The notes under the pieces are model-generated. The model was given only the letters and a program-made list of their open reading frames with translations. It searched no databases and was not told where the DNA came from. Below are positions 38,741 through 48,243 of a stretch of DNA of 64,000 bases, piece after piece. The number at the start of each line of letters is the position of its first letter. The first letter of the stretch is position 1. The translations under genes were made by a program, and so were the position numbers. The DNA comes from CAVVEQ01 sp963802095 (GTDB taxonomy: Bacteria > Chloroflexota > Anaerolineae > Anaerolineales > Anaerolineaceae). The stretch covers positions 1-64,000 of the forward strand of contig CAWDHI010000007.1 of the NCBI GenBank assembly GCA_963802095.1, written 5' to 3'.

Positions 38741-39595
38741 TTATTCCCCCAGCAGCAGCACCGCGCCGATGGTACCCGCCCCGGTGTGGACGGAAAGCCC
38801 GGGGGAGAAATCGGTGTGAATGGTTTCAGCGGGAACAGAAAACCTGGCGCGTACTTCCTGCTCCAGTTCAGCCAGGTCAGCCTCGGCCGCCACGTGGATG
38901 AACGCAGCTTGCTCCACCTTGCGCGATTCCACCGAGCTGGCGAGCAGCTCCACCAGGCGGTTCATGGCAGCTTTGCGCGTACGCACCTTTTCCAGAAGAT
39001 CAAGCTTGCCAGCTTTCATGGTAAGAATAGGCCGGATACTGAGCATATTCCCCATGCTCGCGGAGAACTTGCCCACGCGCCCGCCCATGGCGAGGTATTT
39101 GAGGGTGGAGAGGGAGGCGAAGAGCACCAGGCGTGATTGCATGCCTAAAAGCTTCGCTTCGATCTGGTCCAAAGATGCGCCCGCTTTTGCCATTCGCCGG
39201 GCTTCCAGCGCCATGAATCCCTGTGCCATGGAAACCACGCGGGAATCGATCACGCGGATATCGCGACCGGGGAAATCTTCCTTTGCGGTCAGGGCGGCGG
39301 CGTAGGTGGCGCTGATCTCCGCGCTGACACACACGCACACGATTCCCTCCACGCCAGCATCAAAGGCTTTCTTAAATGCTTGACTGAACGCACCCGGGGA
39401 GGGAGCAGCGGTCTTGGGCAGGGCGCCTTCCTTATCGATGCGTTCGAAAAGGGACTTATCATCGATATCCACCCCCGAGGCGAACGATTCATCCCCGAAG
39501 TTGATCAGGATGGGCACCAGGATAATATCGTGTTTTGCGGCCAGTTCGTTTGAAAGGCTTGCGTCGGTATCCGCGATCACGGCAATTTTCGGCAT
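38741..39595 (-). CDS. DegV family fatty-acid-binding protein
   Basis: DegV/FakB-like protein that holds a fatty acid for phosphorylation by a FakA kinase. The 284 residues begin MPKIAVIADTDASLSNELA and contain TAAPSPGAFSQAFKKAF, the ligand-lid segment SAEISATYAAAL, and SLSTLKYLAMGGRVGK typical of the family. The ATG at 39595 is chosen over the upstream in-frame start at 39676 because GGAGG sits 5 bases before it. No fakA-type kinase is adjacent. Confidence 0.92.
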   Translation of the reverse strand: MPKIAVIADTDASLSNELAAKHDIILVPILINFGDESFASGVDIDDKSLFERIDKEGALPKTAAPSPGAFSQAFKKAFDAGVEGIVCVCVSAEISATYAAALTAKEDFPGRDIRVIDSRVVSMAQGFMALEARRMAKAGASLDQIEAKLLGMQSRLVLFASLSTLKYLAMGGRVGKFSASMGNMLSIRPILTMKAGKLDLLEKVRTRKAAMNRLVELLASSVESRKVEQAAFIHVAAEADLAELEQEVRARFSVPAETIHTDFSPGLSVHTGAGTIGAVLLLGE

Positions 39596-39691
39596 GGAAT
39601 CCTCCAGAAAGTAAATATTAATAAGCTTAACCCACCTACCTGGTATCGGTTGCTGCGTGGCACACTTATACCCCAAACCAGAGAATTCAGG

Positions 39692-40799
39692 CTATCCGAT
39701 CTTCAGGAATGTTTCGACCACCTTCGGGTCAAACTGGTGACCCGCCTGGTCGCGCATATGCTGGCGGGCTTTTTCATCCGTCCAGGCCTCACGGTAGGGC
39801 TTTTCGGTATGCAGCGCGTCCCAAACATAGACGACGGCAAAAATGCGCGCGGAGAGGGGAATCTGTTCGCCCTTCAACCCGTCGGGGTACCCGCTGCCAT
39901 CCCAGTGCTCCTGGTGGTAGTGGGGGATATCCAGGGCGGGGCGCAGGTATTCAATGGAGGACATCCACTGGTAGGCGTAGGCGGGGTACATGCGCACGAC
40001 CTCCCAATCCCATTCGGTCAGCTTCCCCTTCTTGAGGAGGATCTTATCGGGGATGGCCATTTTACCCACGTCGTGCAGCAGCACCCCGCGGCGGATGTAT
40101 TCGAACTCGGATTCCGGCACGCCCATCGCAGCAGCCAGCTTGAGGGTGAGCGAAACCAGCTTATCGGCATGCCCTTCCGGTGCCTGGACGCGCTCATCCA
40201 GGGTATTCCGCCAGCCCTGGATGGATTGGTCGTAAGCCCTGCTCAGGCTGCGGTAGGTACGCTCGGTCCGGCTGGTGACCAGCCAGGCCATGGCGGCGAT
40301 CAGAGAAAAGAAAGCAGATCGCAAGGTAATTGTAGGGTACGCTGCTCGGGGTGATCAGGAACACAACCGTGTAACCAATGGTTGCAAAGAGCGCGAAGAT
40401 GAACGAGGAGCGCGGAGAGATGAGAATGCTGGCCAGGATGACCGGGATGGTGTAGAGCAGGAACATCCGGTCGAGCATGCCGAGTGGAAAGGCGACCGTG
40501 ATGAGCAGGGTGGTGGCGGCCAGCAGCAGGATGGCGGCGTGTTTACTGGTGCGCGAGCGCTGCATCTCCCAGGCTGCCAGGCAGATAAGCAGGGCGATGA
40601 TATCGCCGAGGAGAAAAAACGCGTAGTTGATATCCCGGTAGATGATATACATGGCCAGGTGGATCACCGTGACCATCAGCACCAATATGCTGAGTGCTCC
40701 CAGGATGCGGCTGTAAAACCCCGCGCGCTGCTGCTCCGGGGTTTTGCTACCCTTGGGAAAAAGAATATCCGAAAACCTGCCCTGGGATGGCGTGGACAT
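39692..40799 (-). CDS. Membrane-bound HD-GYP-like protein with degenerate active site (one frameshift)
   Basis: N-terminal half (40799 to about 40310) has about six transmembrane helices; the C-terminal half is an HD-GYP-type domain with HDVGKMAIPDKILLKKG and EHWDGSGYPDGLKG. The two halves are in different frames, and removal of one base in the A-run near 40306 joins them (AICFLSLIAAMAWLV). HD-GYP enzymes hydrolyse cyclic di-GMP using His and Asp metal ligands. Here several are changed: MYP where HP is expected, HQE where HHE is expected, and VVYVWDAL where VxDVWDAL is expected. The protein may sense rather than cleave the nucleotide. Confidence 0.8.
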
Positions 40800-40868
40800 G
40801 TTGGTTAATCTCCCCGTTCGCTAATCTGTTCAACCCTACGAGTTTATTATAGCTTTTTCCTGCAGGGC

Positions 40869-41825
40869 CTATTCGAGTCCCGCGATCGCCGTGTCGATTT
40901 CATCCAGCAGGCTGTTTTCCATCCTGCTGACGATCTCCGCCGCGCCGAGGTTTTCCTCCAGCTGCTCAAGCCGGCTGGCGCCGGTGATGACCGTGCTCAC
41001 TTCCTTGCAGCGCAGGATCCAGGCAATGGCCAGCTGGCCGGGAGTTACCCCCAGGTCTTTCGCGATGAGCTGTAATCTCTTCACCCGCTCGATCCTTTCG
41101 GGCGTGATCCGGTCGCGTACCCAGCCGTAATTTTCCAGGGATGCCCTGCTCCCCTCAGGGATGCCTTCATTATATTTACCTGTAAGAATGCCATAGGCCA
41201 GGGGGCTGAAGGTGGTCAGGCCGATGCCCAGCTCGCGGCAAAGCGGCATGAGGGTGTCCTCCACCCGTTTGCGGTGCAACAGGTTGTATTGCGGCTGGTC
41301 CATGGTGGGCGGAATGAGGTTATATTGCCGGGCAATTCCATAGGCTTGCGCCACACGGCTGGCTTCCCACTCGGATGTGCCCCAGTAAAGGATCTTGCCC
41401 TGCTGAATGAGGATGTTCATGGTTTGAACCACTTCCTCGATTGGCGTATCCGGATCGTAGCGGTGGCAGAAATAGAGGTCCAGGTAGTCTACGTCCATCC
41501 GTTTTAAAGAACCATGAATGGATTCCATGACATGCTTGCGGGAGAGCCCGCGCGCATTGGGACCGGTGGACATTGGCCAGAAAACCTTGCTGGAGAGCAC
41601 CAGTTCGGTGCGGGGAAGTTTCTTGATCGCCTGGCCCATGATGACCTCGGCTTTTCCCTCTGCGTAAATATCGGCGTTATCGAAATAATTGACTCCGCGA
41701 TCGAAGGCGGCCTGCAAGAGGCTGGCAGCTTTCTTTTCATCCACCTGGGTGCCAAAGGTGACCCAGGAGCCGAGAGAGATCTCGCTGACTTTCAGGCCGG
41801 AGCGGCCAAGACGACGGTAAAGCAT
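40869..41825 (-). CDS. Aldo/keto reductase
   Basis: NADPH-dependent TIM-barrel oxidoreductase of 318 residues, closest in style to the voltage-gated potassium channel beta-subunit and YghZ group. Catalytic residues are visible: Asp and Tyr in YFDNADIYAEGKAE, Lys in LVLSSKVFWP, His in YFCHRYDPDTP. Cofactor-binding segments ILYWGTSEW and TFSPLAYGILTGKY are present. It has its own 68-base gap from the HD-GYP gene downstream. Substrate unknown. Confidence 0.93.
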   Translation of the reverse strand: MLYRRLGRSGLKVSEISLGSWVTFGTQVDEKKAASLLQAAFDRGVNYFDNADIYAEGKAEVIMGQAIKKLPRTELVLSSKVFWPMSTGPNARGLSRKHVMESIHGSLKRMDVDYLDLYFCHRYDPDTPIEEVVQTMNILIQQGKILYWGTSEWEASRVAQAYGIARQYNLIPPTMDQPQYNLLHRKRVEDTLMPLCRELGIGLTTFSPLAYGILTGKYNEGIPEGSRASLENYGWVRDRITPERIERVKRLQLIAKDLGVTPGQLAIAWILRCKEVSTVITGASRLEQLEENLGAAEIVSRMENSLLDEIDTAIAGLE

Positions 41826-42028
41826 GCTTCCTCCAGGAGATTGAAAAATAGAATAGTTGAAGCGATTAAATGCTGACTGGTTGATACGTTGATTTGTTGA
41901 TTTGTCATCAGGCGAAAGGAGATGACTTTCTTGTAATTTTTATTGGAGCTAATTTTACTAAACTTTCTTCGCGCCATCGCTCCTTTTTTACAACTCAATC
42001 ACTCCAACAACTCAACGCTTCCAACCAA

Positions 42029-43366
42029 TCAATCTTCTTTTTCTCCCGGGCCGATCCCGAGTGGTTTCCATTTCTCATTGTTATCGCGAAGTCGGTGCTG
42101 GGAACCCTCGCGGATGTGGGTCTGGTCGAAGCCCTCGGGGGTGATGCTCAAGGCTTCGCCATCCAGCAGCCCTGAGATGCCGCGCTGCCCGGGTTCAGGG
42201 CGTTTATTCCGGCAATAGGGGCAGGCTGCCCGGTCGTGGGTTTTATAGTCCAGTGGTTCTTCATAGGTGGTTATGAAACCCTCAAAGTTGCGAAGGATCA
42301 CCTTGTGATCTGAAGCGCTGATGTGATAGGTGGGCATCACCGGGATCTTGCCGCCGCCGCCGGGGGCATCCACGCAGAAGGTGGGCACGGCGAACCCACT
42401 GGTGTGGCCGCGCAGCCCTTCGATGATCTCCATGCCGGTTGCCACCGGCGTGCGGAAGTGACCGACGCCCTCCACCAGGTCGCATTGGTAGAGGTAATAG
42501 GGGCGCACGCGGATGCGGATCAGGTCCTGCACCAGCTTGCGCTGGATGTGGACACAATCGTTCACCCCGGCCAGCAGCACGGATTGATTGCCCAGCGGGA
42601 TGCCTGCGCGGGTGAGCTTATCGGTGGCTTCGGCCAGTTCGGCAGTGATCTCGTTGGGGTGGTTCACATGGATGTTGAGCCATAGCGGGTGGAACTTCTG
42701 CAGCATGTCAGTCAGTTCGGAGGTGACGCGCATGGGCATGAAAACGGGCACGCGCGAACCGATGCGCACGATCTCCACGTGGGGGATCTCCCGCAGGCGG
42801 GTGAGGATCTCCTCCAGCAGGCGCGGAGCCAGGGTGAGCGGGTCGCCGCCGGAAAGCAGCACGTCGCGGATCTGCGGGGTTCGTTTGATGTATTCGATCT
42901 GCTGCTCGAAATCCTCGCGGGCAAAGGTCTGGGAGGGGTCACCCACGATGCGCGCGCGGGTACAGTAGCGGCAGTAAACTGCGCATTGGGTGGTCACGAG
43001 CATCAGGACTCTATCCGGGTAGCGGTGGACAAGGCCGGGCACAGGCGAATGGCGGTCTTCGGAGAGCGAATCCTCCATTTGCCCGGTGAATGCGCTCATC
43101 TCTTCCACAGTGGGGATGATCTGCTTCCGAATGGGGTCGTGGGGGTCATCGGGATCTATCAGTGACACAAAGTAGGGGGTTACATCCACGCGGAAGAGGT
43201 TGGGGCTGGAAAGAGCTTTCTTCTCGCCCGGTTTCAGCTTTAAAACCTTTTCGAACTCCTCCACCGTGTTGAGCCGGTGGGAAAGCTGCCAGCGCCAGTC
43301 GTTCCATTTTTCGGGGGGGATATCCTTGAATGCGGGAGAGATTCGGGAGGGGAAATTCATTGGCAT
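42029..43366 (-). CDS. kamA: Lysine 2,3-aminomutase (radical SAM, PLP)
   Basis: Converts L-lysine to L-beta-lysine. The 445-residue protein has the radical SAM cluster site CAVYCRYC, the GGDPLT motif, and the PLP lysine in DAPGGGGKIPV. Both aspartates that hold the substrate's terminal amino group in the clostridial enzyme are present (CDLVEGVGHFRT and FCVDAPGGGG), which favours lysine over glutamate. C-terminal zinc-site residues AACPYCRNKRPEPGQRG are also seen. Beta-lysine can feed lysine fermentation or an osmolyte route, but no downstream kamDE, kdd or ablB gene is in the window. The 200-base gap downstream holds nothing recognisable. Confidence 0.93.
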   Translation of the reverse strand: MPMNFPSRISPAFKDIPPEKWNDWRWQLSHRLNTVEEFEKVLKLKPGEKKALSSPNLFRVDVTPYFVSLIDPDDPHDPIRKQIIPTVEEMSAFTGQMEDSLSEDRHSPVPGLVHRYPDRVLMLVTTQCAVYCRYCTRARIVGDPSQTFAREDFEQQIEYIKRTPQIRDVLLSGGDPLTLAPRLLEEILTRLREIPHVEIVRIGSRVPVFMPMRVTSELTDMLQKFHPLWLNIHVNHPNEITAELAEATDKLTRAGIPLGNQSVLLAGVNDCVHIQRKLVQDLIRIRVRPYYLYQCDLVEGVGHFRTPVATGMEIIEGLRGHTSGFAVPTFCVDAPGGGGKIPVMPTYHISASDHKVILRNFEGFITTYEEPLDYKTHDRAACPYCRNKRPEPGQRGISGLLDGEALSITPEGFDQTHIREGSQHRLRDNNEKWKPLGIGPGEKED

Positions 43367-43584
43367 AATCTTACCTCATCCTATTTGAACGATTGACCTT
43401 ATTGGAAAAACCGAAAGTTTAATGATAGAAGATTTTTATCATATGTGATTGTAAAGATACACAGCATGGAGACCAATAAACACTTTCCGATTTGATTTTT
43501 CTTGATCAAAAATAGTGAATTATTCTTCATCGAAAACCCATGTTGTTTCATTGCAAGATTATTTACACTGATAAGTAGGAAGAT

Positions 43585-45126
43585 TTACCCTTTCTCAACC
43601 TTGAATCCGGGCCTTATATAGCTTTCGGGCAGGTACTCATCTGGGATAGCCTTCTTATTGCCATCACGCAGTTGGGTGTAGTGTGGCGAAAGGATTTCTA
43701 ACCCGGCTTCGTTGAACTTATCCTGGATGTTCTGATGCAGGTCGGAGTAAATCACGGCCATCTGGGCAGCATTATTCGTATACGCGTTGATCTGATAGGA
43801 AACAAAGAAATCATTCAGCGCGGTCTGAAGGACGAACGGCTCCGGTGTTTCCAGAACATCCGGGGTGGCAAAGGCGGCAGCAATGAGGGCTTTATGCACC
43901 TCGCGCCAGGGGGTGTCGTACCCAATAGTGACCGAAGTATAAAGGATCAAACCTGTTTTCTTTGCTTCATGGCTGTAATTTATAATGTGAGCGCCAAGCA
44001 CAAGGTTGTTGGGGATGGTAATATCCTCGTTCTTTATTGTTCGAACAGTGGTGGCCAGAAGGGATCTTTCGGTTACATCACCGATGGTAGTATTAATCTG
44101 TACACGGTCCCCAATGTTGAAAGCCCGGGAATAGGTGAGAACTATACCGGCCATGATATTAGCGATCACCGAAGTGGATCCCAGGGAGATCAATAACCCT
44201 AGGAAGACAGTAACTCCCTGGAATGCTGGGGAAGAAGAGCCAGGGATGAAAGGGAATGCGAAAACCAAGGTTAGGGCGATGATTAAGACTCGCACCAACT
44301 GGTAGGTTGGCTTTGCCCATTCGGGATAGAAACCTTTGAAACGGATAGTGCCTTTACCAATTTCATTGAATATATATCCCGCTAGCTTTATCAAGTAATA
44401 ACCGGCGAGGCTGATGAGGATCAGCGAGATGAAGCTGGGGATCAATGCCACGAAACCAGAAACCATCTTTCCAATGGATGCCCCCAGCGGGGTGAGCAGG
44501 GCTGCCATCAGCTGCCAGGCGGACGGGAATAACGAGGAGAGAAGGACAATAAACACAATGATCAAGAGGAGGTAAACAACCCAGCTCAGATATTTGATAA
44601 CCGCGTGGATTAAGTGGCTTATGCGGTCGTGGGAAAGCACCTCCAAGTTCTGGAATTTGAGGGTCTTTAGACGCTTCTGGCGGAAAATATCCACCCTCGT
44701 TTCCATCCATTGACCCCCAACCTTGATCTTTCGCCAACCGAATAAGAAGAGCAAGGATAGAAAAAACGCGACAACCAGCCGGATTGCGAACATGATAAGC
44801 AGGTTGGATTGCAACCCGGTTAGAAATGCGTTGACTGAAGCGGTAATATTAGTGATTACCCCGATACCTGACACCTCTCCTGCTGCAATCAGAATAGCGA
44901 TAAGAATAAAAAGCCAAAAGAGAAATCGTTGAATGGTCTTATCCACCCATACGCCATCTTTGCGTTTCAGCTTGGCAGCGAGCCTTTCATCCCACCTAAA
45001 CCGGTGTAGGACCCGAATGAACATTAGAGATATTAGCCGGGCAGTAAGAATCCCTAAGATCAGAATGACAACGGTATTGACCAGGTGAGTGGTATCAACA
45101 TCAAGAAAAGATGCGGTTGTATTCAA
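43585..45126 (-). CDS. MscS-family mechanosensitive ion channel
   Basis: A 513-residue membrane protein. About seven hydrophobic segments precede the conserved pore-lining helix and beta domain (FLGLLISLGSTSVIANIMAGIVLTY, FNIGDRVQI, GDVTERSLLATTVRTIKNEDITIPN). The extra N-terminal helices make it larger than E. coli MscS and similar to the YnaI/YbdG-like group. It probably releases solutes on osmotic downshock. The 218-base gap between it and kamA contains no gene. Confidence 0.9.
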   Translation of the reverse strand: MNTTASFLDVDTTHLVNTVVILILGILTARLISLMFIRVLHRFRWDERLAAKLKRKDGVWVDKTIQRFLFWLFILIAILIAAGEVSGIGVITNITASVNAFLTGLQSNLLIMFAIRLVVAFFLSLLFLFGWRKIKVGGQWMETRVDIFRQKRLKTLKFQNLEVLSHDRISHLIHAVIKYLSWVVYLLLIIVFIVLLSSLFPSAWQLMAALLTPLGASIGKMVSGFVALIPSFISLILISLAGYYLIKLAGYIFNEIGKGTIRFKGFYPEWAKPTYQLVRVLIIALTLVFAFPFIPGSSSPAFQGVTVFLGLLISLGSTSVIANIMAGIVLTYSRAFNIGDRVQINTTIGDVTERSLLATTVRTIKNEDITIPNNLVLGAHIINYSHEAKKTGLILYTSVTIGYDTPWREVHKALIAAAFATPDVLETPEPFVLQTALNDFFVSYQINAYTNNAAQMAVIYSDLHQNIQDKFNEAGLEILSPHYTQLRDGNKKAIPDEYLPESYIRPGFKVEKG

Positions 45127-45458
45127 GAATCGCGCTCCATGATAATCCTCTGGTTAGATTAAGTATACAACAAGGAGGCTGGGGATTTCAAAAACGAGGT
45201 TCGGATTCCGTTTATTAACAGTAGAAGAAAGATATTATCTGGCTGAGTAATCAATTCGGTGTCCATGCCCCAAGGTTTCTCGATGAAACGGAAAATGCCG
45301 AATCTTTTGTCCTATAAATTTGACGGGTGAATTGGATTTATGGACTCTGGAATTGGGTGAGATTGTTGATGAAGGAGCGCTCTTCCACCAGATCCAGGTT
45401 AGGTCTATTCAAAGAATAAAGGGCTTGGAGAAAATCAATAATTGGATTAGGTTGATAC

Positions 45459-45523
45459 CTAAACGGTTAGAACCTATTGATTAAAATTCCAATAATTGTT
45501 ACAATATTACCAAAACGTTTTGG
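45459..45523 (+). promoter_or_regulatory. Promoter and operator of the LacI-type regulator
   Basis: TTGATT (45477-45482) and TACAAT (45500-45505) are spaced by 17 bases. The perfect 14-bp palindrome CCAAAACGTTTTGG (45510-45523), with the central CG usual in LacI-family operators, covers the expected transcription start and the ribosome binding site, 6 bases before the ATG at 45530. A second imperfect site, CTAAACGGTTAG (45459-45470), lies just upstream of the -35 box. Autorepression is likely. The rest of the 400-base gap (45127-45458) shows nothing. Confidence 0.75.
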
Positions 45524-45529
45524 AAGAAT

Positions 45530-46549
45530 ATGACAATTCGAGAGATTGCGAAAAAATTGGGATTATCCATTACCACCGTCTCCAGGGCGCTGGATGGATA
45601 CCCGGATGTATCTAATAAAACCCGAACGCTGGTGGAAAAAACGGCCAAAGAAATGGGATACACCCCTAACCAGGCAGCCAGGATGTTGCGGCGCAAACGA
45701 TCAGATACCATCGGGTACATCATCTCTTCTGTACGACCGCGTTTCATGGACCCTTTTTATTCTGAGTTTGTTGCAGGTCTTGGGGATGCTGCTGTTACGA
45801 ACGCACTGGATCTCCTTGTGTCAAGCGCGCCAGCGGATCAAGCTGTTGAAATGCAAATATATAGAAATTGGGTACAAAGCCGGAAGATAGATGGGATCGT
45901 TCTGAACCGTGTCCGTATTCAGGATAAACGTGTACAGTATCTTTTCGCAAATAATATGCCGTTTGTCGCCCTTGAATTCTCCAAGGATGGTATCGATTAC
46001 CCAAGGGTTGAAGTGCTTTGCGAAACTGCCTACCAGCAGCTTATTAAGCATATTGCCAGTCTTGGTTTTCGGAGGATCGCTTTCATTGGCGGACCGGAAG
46101 CTTTAGTTCTCCAATTTTATCGATTCAGTAAATATAAAGAAGCATTGATTACCAACGGTTTGATTTATGACTCAAATTTGGTGGTTTTGGGCGATCTAAC
46201 GAGTTCATCAGGATTTGAATCCACGAAGCGGCTTCTATCAATCCCGGACCCGCCGAATGCGATTATCTGCATCAACGATGAAACCGGGTTCGGTGCGATG
46301 CATGCGATAAGTGAAGCCGGATTGATTGTTGGAAAGGATATTGCTGTTGCAGGATTTGATGGAGTTCAAAACGCAGCTTTTTCACAGCCCCCCCTTACGA
46401 CAATCGACCAACCTGTGTACCAAATAGCAGGGATGCTTGTGGACATGCTCGCAAAAAAAATCAAGGGTCAACCAATTCAACAAGAGAAAATTACCCTCGA
46501 ACCCAACCTGATCATCAGAGAATCAACAACAGGTCCGATGGGAAAATAA
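45530..46549 (+). CDS. LacI-family transcriptional regulator
   Basis: A 339-residue regulator: N-terminal HTH (MTIREIAKKLGLSITTVSRAL) and hinge helix (NQAARMLRRKRSDTIGYI), followed by a periplasmic-binding-protein-like effector domain with FGAMHAISEAGL and AVAGFDGVQ, ending with TTIDQPVYQIAGMLVDML. LacI proteins usually bind sugars, but the neighbouring genes suggest an amino-acid-like or other effector here. It precedes the B12 enzyme gene by 36 bases on the same strand, so the regulator and the pathway genes probably form one autoregulated operon. Confidence 0.94.
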   Translation: MTIREIAKKLGLSITTVSRALDGYPDVSNKTRTLVEKTAKEMGYTPNQAARMLRRKRSDTIGYIISSVRPRFMDPFYSEFVAGLGDAAVTNALDLLVSSAPADQAVEMQIYRNWVQSRKIDGIVLNRVRIQDKRVQYLFANNMPFVALEFSKDGIDYPRVEVLCETAYQQLIKHIASLGFRRIAFIGGPEALVLQFYRFSKYKEALITNGLIYDSNLVVLGDLTSSSGFESTKRLLSIPDPPNAIICINDETGFGAMHAISEAGLIVGKDIAVAGFDGVQNAAFSQPPLTTIDQPVYQIAGMLVDMLAKKIKGQPIQQEKITLEPNLIIRESTTGPMGK

Positions 46550-46585
46550 TCCAACGATCTCCCTTATTGGGCCAACGAAAGTGAG

Positions 46586-48226
46586 GTGCGATTGAAAACA
46601 GTAATCGCAGGGGCCTTGGGGGAGTGCGTTCATGTCGCCGGGGTTTACCATTTCCTCCAGCTGGCAGAGGAAGCCGGATGGCGAACAGTATTCTTGGGTC
46701 CGGCAGTGAGTATTAATGATTTCATTCGAAGAGCGGTGGAAGAAAAAGCTGATTTGATCGGAGTATCCTACCGCCTTACTCCAGAAACTGGCGAAAGACT
46801 TCTTGCGGATTTCTCTGAAGCAGCAGATCTATTGCGGGAGAGGGGTATGAGATTCGTGTTTGGGGGAACACCGCCGATCGCTTCCCGGGCAAGAGAAATT
46901 GGATTCTTCGATCGAGTTTTCGATGGCAGTGAGCCTGTCGATGAATTGATAGCATACCTCAAGGGAAGCAATTTGGAATTAAATCAAGATGGTCAATATC
47001 CCCGCGAGATGCTTGAAAGAATTAAATGGAAATCACCCTTCCCGATTCTGCGGCATCATTTCGGGCTTCCGGACTTTGAAGCAACCAGAAAAGGTATCCA
47101 GAAAATCTCTGAGGCCAAGGTGCTGGACGTAATCTCCCTAGGTACCGACCAGGATGCGCAGGAGAATTTCTTCCACCCGGAGCGGCAGGATCCCCGCCGC
47201 AAAGGTGCTGGTGGCGTCCCGGTGCGGAGCGCGGAAGATTACCGAGTGCTTTATGAATCCAGCCGAACTGGAAATTACCCATTGATGCGAACCTATTCCG
47301 GTACCGATGATTTTATCCGACAGGCTGAAATGTTCGTAGAAACAATCAATAATGCCTGGTGCGCCATACCACTATTCTGGTTCAACCGCATGGATGGCCG
47401 AGGACCGGTTGGTTTAAAAGAATCGATCATTTGCCATCAGGAGATAATGCAATGGTACGGGGCTCGGGATATCCCGGTTGAGCTCAATGAGCCACATCAT
47501 TGGGGAATGCGGGAGGCACCTGATGTGATCTACGTTGTGAGTGGTTATCTCTCCGCATATAACGCGCTTGCATTCGGGGTTCGGGATTATATCGCCCAAT
47601 TTATGTTCAACAGCCCACCGCAGGTGAGCGACGCGATGGACTTGGCAAAAATGATGGCAATTCTGGAGATGATTCGACTGCTCGAAGGACCGGATTTTAA
47701 AATCTGGACGCAGACCAGGACAGGATTACTGAGCTATCCCCACGAACCCTCTGCCGCAAAAGCTCATCTGGCTTCCAGCGTCTACCTGCAAATGGCATTG
47801 AAACCGAATATCGTGCATGTGGTTAGCTATACCGAGGCAGACCATGCAGCGACTGCGGATGACGTGATTGAATCCTGTCTATTGGCTCGCCGTGCCATCC
47901 AAAACGCTTTGTCTGGTCAGCCGGATATGACACTGGATCCCAAGATCATCCGCAGGAAAGAGTACCTGATCGAGCAGGCAAAAATTACCCTCGCGGCGAT
48001 TTCGAAAACTAGCAAAAGTAAGAGCGATCCGTTTATTGATGCAGCAACCCTCGAGGAAGCCGTGGTTCTTGGGATCCTGGACGCTCCGCAATTGGCAGGA
48101 AACCCATACGGTAAAGGACGGATCCGAGCGGGACTGATTGACGGGGGATGGGACTCAGTGGACGAAAAAGGGGAAAAGCTTGATGAATTGAAGAGACTCG
48201 AAAATATATATGAGAGGTTGAAATAA
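46586..48226 (+). CDS. B12-binding-domain enzyme of unknown specificity
   Basis: A 546-residue protein. Residues about 1-130 form a B12-binding Rossmann domain (GALGECVHVAGVYHFLQLAE, FLGPAVSINDFI, LIGVSYRLTPETG, FVFGGTPPIASRA). The usual DxHxxG loop reads CVHVAG: the His and Gly are kept, the Asp is Cys. The large C-terminal part, with WFNRMDGRGPVGLKESI, HHWGMREAPDV and YTEADHAATADDVIES, looks like a TIM barrel of the glutamate-mutase epsilon or B12-methyltransferase type, but I cannot assign a reaction. The GTG start at 46586 follows a weak Shine-Dalgarno sequence. It is the first enzyme of the LacI-controlled cluster. Confidence 0.75.
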   Translation: MRLKTVIAGALGECVHVAGVYHFLQLAEEAGWRTVFLGPAVSINDFIRRAVEEKADLIGVSYRLTPETGERLLADFSEAADLLRERGMRFVFGGTPPIASRAREIGFFDRVFDGSEPVDELIAYLKGSNLELNQDGQYPREMLERIKWKSPFPILRHHFGLPDFEATRKGIQKISEAKVLDVISLGTDQDAQENFFHPERQDPRRKGAGGVPVRSAEDYRVLYESSRTGNYPLMRTYSGTDDFIRQAEMFVETINNAWCAIPLFWFNRMDGRGPVGLKESIICHQEIMQWYGARDIPVELNEPHHWGMREAPDVIYVVSGYLSAYNALAFGVRDYIAQFMFNSPPQVSDAMDLAKMMAILEMIRLLEGPDFKIWTQTRTGLLSYPHEPSAAKAHLASSVYLQMALKPNIVHVVSYTEADHAATADDVIESCLLARRAIQNALSGQPDMTLDPKIIRRKEYLIEQAKITLAAISKTSKSKSDPFIDAATLEEAVVLGILDAPQLAGNPYGKGRIRAGLIDGGWDSVDEKGEKLDELKRLENIYERLK

Positions 48227-48243
48227 AAAGGAAATTAAACTAC

